The position numbers were made by a program, and so were the translations under genes. Positions 11,501-23,500 of a DNA stretch of 64,000 bases are shown in pieces. The notes under the pieces are model-generated. The model searched no databases, was not told the DNA's origin, and saw nothing but the letters and a program-made list of their open reading frames with translations. The first letter of the stretch is position 1; every line of letters starts with the position of its first letter. Source of the DNA: Okapia johnstoni (lineage: Eukaryota > Chordata > Mammalia > Artiodactyla > Giraffidae); NCBI GenBank assembly GCA_024291935.2, contig CM044322.1:27217405-27281404 (forward strand). The letters run 5' to 3'.

Positions 11501-14500
11501 CCATCTGCCCAAAGATAAGGCCATGCCTGCCCCCTCCCACTCTCCTAGAGACCTAACAGAATGTGAGAATGGTGATGTGTGAGTGGAGTCTTGAAGGATA
11601 CATAGGAGCTCATTAGGGAAAGGGGGTGTCTGCAGAGACATGGAGGAATGAGGATAGGGGATGTGGGAAGGGAGGAGGGGAAGCTGGCAGGCCTGGTTTA
11701 ACTGGGTGCTAAAGGGCCTTAGATACTGGGCCTGTTGGGCATTTTCCTTCAGGCAATGGGGAGCTACTGAAAGCTCTTGAGCAGGGAAGTGGTTGGTGTA
11801 TGCTTTGACAAGGTCCTGCTGTAGGCCCCATCCAGCAGGTTGGGGGTTTGCTCCAGTCCGTGGAAGGGCTGTAAATTCAAGCCATAGTAAGGAGATAAAA
11901 ATGGGGAGACCTGATGTGGAGGTTGGGGGTGTTGGGGAGACCCAATTCCCCCATCTCAGAAGGGCAGGATGGAGCCCTGGCTGTGGTGTCTGGTCAGTGG
12001 GATCAAGTATTAGCCCAGGGCTTCCAGGGAAGGCACAGGACAGGCCCAGCCGAGCAGGCAGTGGGCATCCAGTGCCTTCGGGCCCTTCTCACAGCCTGGC
12101 TCTGTGCCAGATGTGTTATTATTTATACTTCTGAGAATGTCTAGGTCCTGGAGCCAAATTACAATGAAAACGTCTTTAAACTTATTTCCACCTCATTTTG
12201 AAGTTTCCTGCTCAACTGATCATTTTTATGAACCGTCATGAATGTTGATGACATTTTATGAGCCTTTTACTTGGGACGCTACATGAGAAATTTGTCAGTA
12301 AGACCTGTAGGGGAATCCCAGGCTGCTCTTTCCCTGCCTGCAGCCCCCTGCTCACCCTAGCTGGCCGTGGGACGTGGGAGAGGGCCCAGGTGTCCAGACA
12401 CAGTAAGAGGCCAGGTCCCAGTGTGTGGCGGACCCTCAAAACAGCTGTGATGATTGTCTGGATTTTACCAGAGGGGAGATTGGGGGGTTAGCCAAGAGGA
12501 CTTACAGCCCATCTGCCCCCCACCTTGCCCTGCTTTGGCATCCCGGCGTCTGGCCAGGGAGGGCTGAGCAAGCCCACAGTGCAGCTGCTTCACACACCCC
12601 CACCTCAGCTCTGCCTTTGTTTCTTCCTTGCTCCTTTTGGCCCCGTCCATGTGTCTTTCTATCTCGAGTCTGCTGTCTGTCCTTCAGGCTCTGTCCATCT
12701 GTTCGTTTGCTGTTTCCATCCTTTCTGTCTATCCAGTAGTGCCTGTCCTTGTGTGTCCATCTCCATCTGTCTAGTCATCTGACTTCATCTATCAGTCTTC
12801 ATCTGTCTGTCTGTCCCTCAGTTCCACTCATCTATGCATTCACCCCCATCCCTCTGTCTGCCTGAGTCTGCTGTAACCACCTGCCCGGTTGGAGCTCCCC
12901 CTTAAGCCCCGTGCATCCAGGGCAGCAGGCAGGAGATGTGGGCCCTGTCCTCCTGAGGCCCCTGAGCTGGCCAGGAGATGGACAAGGACTGGACAGTATA
13001 CCAGGCACTGGAGGGGCCCCTCACGGGGAGAAAGGGTCTGATGGTTCACACATTTAAAAGAAAATAATTTTATTTACTTATTTCTGGCTCTGCTGGGTCT
13101 TGGTTATACAGGCTACTCTCTAGTTGTAGCGCTTTGGCTTCCCAATGCAGTGGCTTCTCCTGCTGCAGAGCATGGGCTCTAGGGTGTGCAGGCTTCAGTA
13201 GTTGCCACATGTGGGCTAAGCAGTTGTAGTTCCTGGGCTGCACCGCACAGGCTTAGTAGTTATGGCACATGTTGCCCATGGCATGTGGGATCTTCCCAGA
13301 CCAAGGATCAAACCTATGTCTCCTTCATTGGCAGGCAGATTCTTTACCACTGAGCCACCAGGGAACCCCTCTTCATGGTTCTTTACATAAAACCCGGCAT
13401 AATTTGTTCAGTGAACGACCGAGTGACCACACAGGTTTTCTAGGGCCAGGCCATGCTGTCTTGGAGCTCATGGGGCAAGTCCCCAAGGCAGGAAGCGGAG
13501 GTTTGATGTGTGGGCTGTGTCTTGATTCCCACAAGGCATCACCTCTGTGGAGCTGCAGCATCACCTCCATGGAGCCGCAGCACCACCTGAGTGTCTGAGG
13601 GACCAGCTGAAAGAGTTATTGGCCACAGCGGCGGTGAGCACTGAGCCAGTCCCTCAGCACTCAGCTGAGGATTCACGGGAAACAAATGAACAGGCCTGAC
13701 CCCACCTTAAGTCTGTGGCGGTTGGTCCACCTCCTGCAGGAGTCCTGGGGATGCCAAAAGGAGGTTCTCTAAAGGGGGAACTCTGTGGCAGCAGCAGTCC
13801 TGGCACTAGGCACCCCTACCCCTCCCTGGTGCTGAGGACAGCACTTCTCTCTTCCACCCCCGCCCCCCACATTGATGAGGATGATAGAGAGGATGAGAAT
13901 TGCTGCCAATTAATCCCATAAAGTACTTTACTGCCACCCCACCTGCCCTCTTGTTTGCATGTGGGGGCACCTTCTCTCCTTCAGGGAGAGGGGGTTGGGG
14001 GTAGGGAGAGAGCTTGCATCAGGGTCTCCCAGCGGCTCTAGAGCCCAGCCCTGGAGGCTTTGGTGCTGAAACTGATCTGCTTAGGGGCCAGCTCTGGATT
14101 AGCCTGCTCCGGCCACCCTGGCCGGGGCTGGGACGAGGGGGGGCGCTTGGGGGTTATTTAATGAGGTTTAGGGTTGGTTCCCAGGTCACTTGGTGGAGGC
14201 CCCCCTTGAGGTGGCCCAGCCAGGAGGCTGCTCCGTTACAGGTGGGCTGGGGAGCGAGGGTGCTGGGGAGGGATGTGTCGCAGGGTAGGCTGGGGTCCCT
14301 CCCTGCTCCTCTTCTGTCCTGTCCCGATTTCCTGCCACTCCAACTGCGTCTGCAAGGTGGCAGAGACCCTTCTCTGTGCTAACAGAGATGCTCTCAGAAC
14401 CCTAAGGGCAAATGCCGTGGGGGCCATTTCCTCCCTCTTTTGTCTGGGGTTCTGTGGTATAGGCAGTGAGCTGATTTAACAGGAAGAGCAAAGAGAACAA

Positions 14501-17500
14501 AATTAAATTCCTGTTTATCCCAAGGTTCTTGGTGGGGAGCCCTGGGAAGAGCACAGTGTCCTGAGCACAGGCACACTGGTGACTACTGTGTGCATCTGTG
14601 TCTGTGTGTGTCTGCAGGTCTGTGTGAGTGTGTGTGTGTATGCCCATGTATGTCCCTGGATGGGCACACATCTCATTGGCTGCAGATTTTGGTCTCAACC
14701 TTGGTTTCTGTATTTGAAAAAACTGAGAGTCCGTGGGTGGTTGGAAGTTTTAGTTGCAATAGCATATGCACAGGAGCAAGTGCTGGGTCCACGTGTCCTC
14801 TCTGGCAGCCTTCTGCCAGCCCTGGTGGGACCTGGCTGCCCCCCAGAGCAAGAAGCAAGGACAGTGACCGGTCTCTCTGGAGAGAGCAGAGTCCGGACGG
14901 GGCTAACCCTGCACTCCACACGGACCCTCCCTGGGAGCAGCAGTGGGGTCTGAGTGCAAGGCTCCATGTTCAGCAGACACTTAGCAGGTCCTGGTGGTCC
15001 CAGATGGGGCCTGCGTAGGTCAGGGTGAGACTCCAGCACCCACAAGGAGATGGAGATGCTCTCAGGAATGGTGTGCACAAGGTGTTGTCACACTCAGTGT
15101 CCCCTGGGCCATGTATGCTCACACTCAGGCTCAGCCAGGAGCCCTGAGGGGTCTCACCTTCCCTGTCTTGCTTCGCTGCAGCCAGGATAGCGACCTTCCC
15201 ACCCTCATATCCAGCGTGCATCGCAGCCGCCACCTCGTTATGCCTGAGCATCAGAGCCGCTGTGAATTCCAGAGAGGCAGCGTGGAAATAGGCCTGGGAG
15301 CCGCAGGTGAGGAGCCAGGGCAGCGCTGGGTGAAGCAGGGCTGCCAGGCTGCACAGAACAGAGTGAGGACAGCCGCCTCGCAGCCTCCCTGCGTCTCTGC
15401 TCAGCGGCTCTGGATGCCGCCACCCCCAGCAGCCTTGGCGGGCAGCCAGGGAGGCCAGCGGAGGAGGTGGGAGGTGGCGAAGCCGGCTGTCCCCCGGGGC
15501 TCCGTGTGATGGTAATTGTGTTAATCCCAGCCAGCCGGGCAGACAGGAGGCGGAGGCGGTGGCTCCACTGTGGCTGCTGCTGGGGTGGGCTTGGAGTGGC
15601 CAGAGGCCACAGCTACCCCCTGCTCCCAGGGGCAGATGGAGGCAGGACATTCAGGGAGCGCAGGCCTCACAGAGGCACACACCTGGGCATGGCTCGTGGA
15701 TGGGCAGGGATACACTCTGCACACACAGGAGTGCTCACCGACCCCAGAGCCAGGGCCCCTGAAGAGAAGGGTCCACGTCCTGAGAGAAGAGGGGCTGGGG
15801 CAGGAGGGTGCGCGCCCGGGGCTTTGTCCCTGTGGAGGGCTAGCTCCTGGAGGCAACAAGAGCTCTGAGGGAGGGGGCAGCTTGCTGAGCTTTGGCTGAA
15901 GGGGGCTGGGGGTGCCAAGAGGAGCTGGCAGGGGTCCCTTGCTGCCCTATGGACCAGGGCAGACCCAGGAAGTCCCCAGCAGTGGCTGTAGCTCTCAGGA
16001 AAGCTGGGCAGGGGATGGTCCATTCTGGGACCCCTGAACACCCCCATCAGGCCCTCCAAGTGTGCTGGTGCCTGGGTAGGCCTCTCGTGGGGGGTGGGGC
16101 TGCTGCTCCTGGAGCTGAGTTGGAGGATCTGAGCAGGCGGCTGATAAAAATCTAATTGCCCCATCGATTGGGTTAGCCTCCAGAGTCCCACAGTGATTGA
16201 GATATTCGTAGCCAGCGGGCCCCCCGGCTCCTGCACACACGGAGACCTCCTCATGGTGCCTGGCCTGAGTGTGTTTGTGTGCCCCGGGCCTGGCCAAAGG
16301 CTTGGGCTTCCACTTAGGCCCGTGTAACATGTGTGTGTCAAAGTGCCTTCACTGTCTTCCTGCCGAGGTACAGGACCCACATATGAGCACTTCACAGGTC
16401 ACACGTGGTCTGTGTGAAGTGCCATGTGTGTCCTGTGTCCAGGTTTCATCCAGGTCCTGCCCTCTTCTTGGGACTCTAGTCCTCATCAGCTTCCATGTCT
16501 TCCTGCCAGCCCCTGGGTGGAGGCCTCGGCCTGTCCTCACCTCCTCCTCCCCAGGAGCACGTGTCAGCCCTGTGTTCACCTGAGCAGGAGGGGTCAGGGA
16601 GGACTGGGCTTGCAGTGGGCCGTGCAGACATCTCCTTATTGTGTGTGTGTCTGTGAGTATATGTGGCCCTCTTTGGGGACTGGTGAGCCCTGGACCCCCA
16701 TGGCAGGACCTCTCTATGACCGTGGGCATGGGTCTCACTGTGGGCCCGCCTGCCACCCCCTCCCAAGCACCTCTGCCAGGCAGAAAGGAGCCATCATGCC
16801 GCAAGAGAAAGGGGAGGGGTCTTCCCACTGTGGAGAATGAGAACTGGATCGAGGGAAGTGGAAGCACTGGGGTATTCGCTGGGTCCCCAAGGGGTACGTG
16901 CAGGGTCCGGTGCAGGCAGCAGATGTGGACTCAGCCCTCCCCAGGCTTGGCACAGTTGGACGCTGCAGCCCTGGTGGCGCTGCTGGCCGGAGGCTCTTTG
17001 CCTTCCTCAGGGGCTTCATGATGGTTGAGCACCCCCTACCCATCCTACCAGGTCACTAAGGAAGGACCCTCTGTCTGGGCGGTGAGGACCTTGTCCTCGT
17101 CCCTCTCAGGGCAAGGTCTGGGGCTAGGCCACTGGGCCCAGACCAGTGGCAGGAGGTGGCTGAGATCAATAAGTTATTAGCACCATTCTGTCAGCTGTAA
17201 AGTGGAGATTGATCGGCACTCCACTGCTGCACTTCCTCGCCTGATAAAAATGACAGATTAAGGGAATAAGAAAAAGGAATTAGGCTCTGGAGCTGACCGC
17301 AGGGTTTCTCAGTAGCTCCCCTTGCTGAGGTGTCATGGTGGGCCTGGGTCACTGAGAGGGTGGCCCCTTCACCCAGATGGCCTCATGAAGAGGGAGCGGG
17401 GCCAGGAGCGCAGGGTTTGGACTGGAAGCTGACACAATTGCTGAGCTGTTTCACAGAGACCTCCCAGACCTTGGTCTCAGGAGGGAGCCTGGCATCAGGG

Positions 17501-20500
17501 TGCCAGAGGCTGGGGTAGAGAAAGGCTGACTCCAGGGGATCAGAAAGAGGACTTTAGGATTGGGGTGGGGCGGGCTCTGGGCCACATGAGGGGCTGTGCA
17601 CAGTGGGTGATGGGGTGCCCTTGGGCGCTTAGCACAGCTGGACAGGTAGTGTCCTCGGGCTTTCTGGGGGGCAATGATGGGTGTGGCCTGGGGGGAAGGA
17701 GCCCAGGAAGAATGGATGGGGGCAGATGCACCTGACCTCCAGGGCCTGTGGCCTCTAGGAGGAGGTTGGGTTACCCTGACAAGGGACCCTGCACTGCTGG
17801 TAGTCAGCCACCCCTGCCCCAGGAGAGGTTGGTAAGGTGCGGAGGAGGGCTCCTTACTCTGCAAAGGTGGGAGCAGCACGGTGCCTGAGGGGTCCTGAGT
17901 TGCTGCCTGAGGCCATAACCATGCATCTCCCATCACATCTACACACACTCAGCCCAGAGGCCAGGGTCTGGACTGTCCCATTCTCTCACTCCAACCCAAC
18001 CCTGCTGGACTGAGCAAGGCTTGAACCTGGCCAGGACCCATAGGCACCCCTGAGTGATGAGAGCTATGGTTCTTGGCTGAGCTGGAGCTGGGCCGGCACT
18101 GAGGCAGGTATTGAGGCCGGTATTGGGGTGGGCAGGAGCTGTTCGTGTCCTGGCCTCTACGAGCACTGAACGCAGGATGGGGTTCACTCTGCCCTCTCCC
18201 AGGTGACCTGTTGGGCAAAAGGCTGGGTCGGTCCCCCCACATCAGCAGTGACTGCCCTTTGGAGAAGAAGGCCCGAAGCAAGTCTCCTCAAGGTGCGGGC
18301 TTTGCCCTGGGGGATGAGGGAACAGCCACTGGAGAGGGAGGGAGACAGCCTGGACCCTCTGCTGGGCACAATTAGCCAGCAGCAAGTTCTGAGAGGGGAG
18401 CCCCTGCTTCTCTCCCTTAGCAGTGTCTAAAGGGGAAGCCCCCTCTCCTGTGTTTGCCCAACGCAGAGACTCTGTTGCTTCCGGAACTAGGGCCCAGCAT
18501 GGCCCCCGAGGATCATTACCGCCGGCTCGTGTCTGCCCTGAGTGAGGCCAGCACCTTTGAGGACCCTCAGCGTCTCTACCACCTGGGCCTCCCCAGCCAT
18601 GGTATGTAGCCCCTCCCCACAGCATCGTGAGTGTCCACAATGTGCTTTGGACTCTCCCCGTCCTGTTAGGTCTCTGCTCACCCTGAAAAGAGTGGCTGCT
18701 GACACTAAGGCTGGGATTGGATGCAGGTCTTTTGGCTCCTCAAATCTTGAAAGCCCTTGTAGGTGGACAGTGAGGCCCACCTCCTCCTCCCTGTTTGGGT
18801 AGATCTGGTAGGGAGGGCGGTCTCTCACCAATAAGTCTCCTGAAGGCTCTCCCAGCAGGGCCTCAAATGGCCACTGCCCACTGCCATTTCACAGAGGAGG
18901 CAGCTGCTTGGGGGAGCTGAAGGGAGAGTGGAAGGTGGGGGTTTCACCAGGCCCACCATCTGACTCCAGCACATGCAGGTCCTTGTGGGTCCCCACCCCA
19001 CCTCCCACCCCCATCTGAATGGTGTGATCTGGATACTGTAGTCCTTCCTGACTCTAGCTGCAGTCAGGGCAGAGAGTCTGTGAGAGAGTGCCAGACCCCT
19101 TCTCAGGAGGGTGGGGCCAGGAGCAGAGCAGCAGTCAGCCCCCTGAACGTCCACGTGGACATCTGTCCAGAAGTAGGATGGGCAACAGTTCAGGTTTGGT
19201 GGCCCAGCTTTCACTGGTGCTCAGGAGGAGCTCCAGCCAGAAGCACTGCTCCCAAACCAGACACCTGGAAGTCCCCCTACCACCACAGGGGCACCGTCTG
19301 GCACCCTGTCCAGCTGCACCCTGGCCTTGCAGACCCCAGCCCAGGGGGAGTAACTTGCCTTTCCTGGTTGGAGCTGGGTGAGGGGTACTTGCTGGGAAAA
19401 GGGGCTGGATTTCCTCTCCTTACACAGGCACTGTCCCCCAGGGCAGTCAGGCACCGAGAGCCTGAATAATTCACCAAATGTTAATAATTTAAAAATCTTC
19501 CTTTTTAATTGCTTTCCCTGCCCTGCCTGGGGCCGGCTCCTCTGGCTGTGCGGGGGAGGGGCGCCGGCCCGCCAGGAGCGGCGCGGAGCCGGGCTGTCAA
19601 TCAGGCCTCCGCCTGCCGCCCCCGCCGGGAGCCGACGGTAAATAACCGAGGCCGCGGGCGGGCGGGGGCGCAGGGCCCTGCCGAGATCGATGCGGGCGGC
19701 CGCGCGCCGGCTGGGTTCTGCGGGCTGGCACCCAGCCCGGGGCAGGACCCACCTCCGCTTTTCGGGTAATTAATTTATAAACAGGCGGTGGCAGCGGAGC
19801 CGGCACAGTGGGGGCTGCGGGGCGGGGAACTCTGAAGTCCCGGCCTGAGCAGGACAGAGGGCTGGGGGTGGAGAGCAGAGTGCCTAGACTGCGCAGTGAG
19901 CCCAGGTGTTACCTAGGAGAGGGCTGGAGACCTGCCCCAGCTCCTGGACTCCAGCCCCGCTGCCCCCACACTCCAGCTTTTGCGTGACCCTTCCCCTCAT
20001 GAGCCCTGCAGTTTGGCTCTTGGCAGTGTCAGTTCTTGTCGAAGTCAAGGTTCCTGTACCACCAGCCTTCCCTGCCCGGGCCTTTCCCTTTCTCCATCCC
20101 AACCACGTTTTGGTTCCTAACAGCTCCACATTCCTTATGAATGCTCATCTGGCCCCCCTCCCAAGACCAGTCGGTGCAGCCAGGCACTTTGCATGAAGAT
20201 GTCTGGTATCTGCCCTGCCCTGTGGCCTGCTCATTTTTCTGTCCCGGTGACCAACCAGCAGGGTCAGTGGGAGAATAAGCTCCCAGTCTGTGTTCTTGGC
20301 CAATGTCCTATGCTCAACAGGGTGAGGGACATGAGAACCTGGTGGGGGCTGGCTTCTGGGTCACTGCTGGTGCCTACCCTCCCCAGATCTCCTGAGGGTC
20401 CGACAGGAGGTGGCAGCAGCAGCTGCGAGGAGCCCCAGTGGCCTGGAAGTCCACCTGCCCTCATCCACAGCAGGTCAGCGTCGGAAGCAGAGCCTGGCTC

Positions 20501-23500
20501 AGCACAGAGATGGCACCGGCCCAGCTGGCGCCCCGTCCTTCTCAGAGAGGTATCAGGGTGCCTGCATTGCAGAGAGGCCCCTATATTTCCTGTGCTGGCT
20601 TCTGGGCTATACAGCTGCAGGTGGCAGACCCATCAGCTGGTGTCTGCAGGTCAAGTCCACAGCCTGCATCTCCCCATCCCAGCCGCACAGCCACAGGGTC
20701 CTCAGTGGACGTGGCGCTGTGCTCGGGCGGTAGACTGTGGGGATGACCGCCCCTCTGGGTGGGGTGTCTTTCTGTTGAGCAGCTGTGGGGCTGAATCCAG
20801 GAGCCCCTGAGACAGCTGAGGGCTTTGCTTCCCCAACAGGGAGGTGAGGGGGCTTGAGGCAGATAAGGGGGAGTTGCACGAGGTCTGGCAGCCCCGAGGT
20901 CGAGGTCGGGGGAGGGCTGGGGAAGGGGATAACGCTGCAGCAGCACCGACACAGACATTGGAGCTGCTGGCTGCACGGTAGAGCCCCCCAGGCTTGTAGG
21001 GGCCGGGAGACTCCAGGCAGGAGCTGGGGCTGGAGGACTTTGACTGCTTCCCGCCCCTCCCGCCGGGAGAGCCCCCTTGCACCCAGGCGGAGTTCGCGGC
21101 AGCCGCCGCCTCCCGGACCATAGCTAATTGCGCCCGGTCTGCGCAGGGTTGGCTGGGCTGGGCTGGGCGGGGGCGGGGGCAGTAAAAGGGGGGCCAGGGC
21201 CGTGGGGCCAGGGGCTCCCGCGCGGTAATTACCGCCACAGTCGCCGCCGCCCGCCGGGCCAGCGCCTCCGCGCCGCCGCCGAGATTAATTGGCGCCGCCA
21301 GCGGGGGCAGGGGCGACCGGAGCCGCGGCGGGCGCAGATCGACCGCCCGCGGGGCCGGCAATTAGCACAGGCGGCCAGAGCGGGGGCCGCGGGGGCTGGG
21401 GCGGCAGTTCCGGGAAGGAGGGGGCCCGAGCCTGCGGCGCGCGCGCGCCCAGCAGTCCACAGGGAGCTTTCGCCCTGCCGCCCACAGGGAGCTGTCGCAA
21501 CCGCCCCCCTTGCTGTCGCCCCAGAATGCCCCACACATCGCTCTGGGCCCCCACCTCAGGCCCCCCTTTTTGGGGGTGCCCTCGACCCTGTGCCAGACCC
21601 CAGGTGAGCAGTAGGCGGGTGTGCGATTCTGTCGCCCGGGCGCGGGGAGGGGCTGTTGGTGCGGGGCCATCGGGTTTGTCTGTCACCGAGCCGGTGTCCA
21701 TGAGTGCTCCTGGAGAACCCACCCCTGACCTTGTTGAAGCCAAGGACAGCCAGGGGAGGGCTTGGCTGGTCCTGGACCACTCGGCCACCCGGCCTCGTGG
21801 TCTGTCCCCTTCCCCCCAGGTTACGGCTTCCTGCCCCCTGCCCAGGCGGAGATGTTCGCCCGGCAGCAGGAGCTCCTGCGGAAGCAGAATCTGGCCCGGT
21901 ATGTGCTTCGGCTGGGGGGGCGGGGTGGGAAGTGGCTCTGCCGAGCTGCCTGACCCCCTGCGGTCTGTCCCCACGGCCAGGCTGGAGATGTCAGCAGAGC
22001 TCTTGCGCCAGAAGGAGCTGGAGAGCGCGCACCGGCCGCAACTGCTGGCGCCTGAGGCCGCCCTGCGCCCGCCGGACGGTGCCGAGGAACTGCAGCGGCG
22101 CGGGGCCATGCTGGTGCTGAGACACAGCTCCGCGCCTCTGCTGGCCCTGCCTCCCCAGGGCCCCCCCGGGCCCCGGGCCCCCTACCCCACCCCGAGAGCC
22201 TGCCCGCCGAGCTCCTCGGAAAGGGGGCCCCAGCCCTGCCTCAGGCAGGCCCAGTGAGTCCAAGGAGACAACGGGGACTGGACTCTGGGCACCAGACGGT
22301 TCTGAAGATGAACCTCCCAAGGATTCAGACGGCGAGGACTCCGAGATGGTGGCTACTGGAGGCCAGGCCTCCCACCCAGGCCAAGCCCCACCTGGAGGGG
22401 CCAGCTCTGAGGGGAAAGGACTTCTCTCAGGGTCCACGCTGCCCCCTCCACTACCCCTGGGCTTACCCTACACCGTCAGCCCCTTCTTCCACACAGGTGG
22501 GCACCCCCCCATGCCTTCAGATCTTTCCATGGGGTGGAAGGAAACCCAGTCCCTCTAAGTCCCACCCAGGGTCTCAGGGAGGGTCTTCATGGGGAGAAAA
22601 GTTTCTTTCAGTCATCAATCCAACATTTCTGAATAATTAGGGAGAGCAAAGGTCAGCAGACAGGGGTGGGGTCATAGAAAAGAGCTGGCCAGAGTCCTAG
22701 TAACACCCTCCTTCCCAACTCAGGCACCATGGGGGGCCTCTTCATGGATGGGGAGGAGGCCACAGCCCCTGAAGACGGCCAGAGTCCTAGTAACACCCTC
22801 CTTCCCAACTCAGGCACCATGGGGGGCCTCTTCATGGATGGGGAGGAGGCCACAGCCCCTGAAGACGTCAGCAAGTGGACAGTGGACGACGTCTGCAGCT
22901 TTGTGGGGGGCCTGTCTGGCTGTGGAGAATACGCACCGGTGAGGGGGCACCTGCCCAGGATGGTTCTGAGCCCCCTCATTCCCCTGCTGTGCTGCCCACC
23001 CCAGACTTCTCAAAGATGGGGGCGGCAACGGAGGTACTGGTGAATGCTCCTCCTCCCCTTGTCAATGCCTCTGCCTCCAGCATGGGCACATGCCCAAGAG
23101 TGGAGAGTTTTCTTTCTCCTGACATTTCCCCCAACTTGCACCACCAGCTTCTCTTGGCTCTGCTATCTCTGGAGAGCCGAGGCCACCCTAGGACACATAG
23201 CTCCAGCACTCAGGCCCTGATACTGTGCCGCCCCCACCCCCAGGTTTTCAGAGAACAGGGTATTGACGGGGAGACCCTGCCCCTGCTGACAGAAGAACAC
23301 CTCCTGACCACCATGGGGCTGAAGCTGGGGCCTGCTCTCAAGATCCGGGCCCAGGTGAGCACCTGAAGGGGGCAGTGGTCTCCAGACAGCAAAGGGGCAG
23401 CATGGAGGTTCTGCGTGTGGCTGCACACCAGCAGCCTCACAGGCCCCATTGGGCCGTCTTTCCACAGGTGGCCAAGCGCCTGGGCCGCGTCTTCTACATG

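Noticed and set aside
13340..13374. tRNA gene with A- and B-box words
   Set aside because: The words belong to the tRNA-derived head of a SINE; no cloverleaf with a proper acceptor stem is present. The same holds for 31930-31985 and 46548-46620.
22724..22813. Treating the upstream exon 12 acceptor as the main one
   Set aside because: The downstream acceptor gives the 125-bp exon usual for this gene. The upstream copy is kept as an alternative only.
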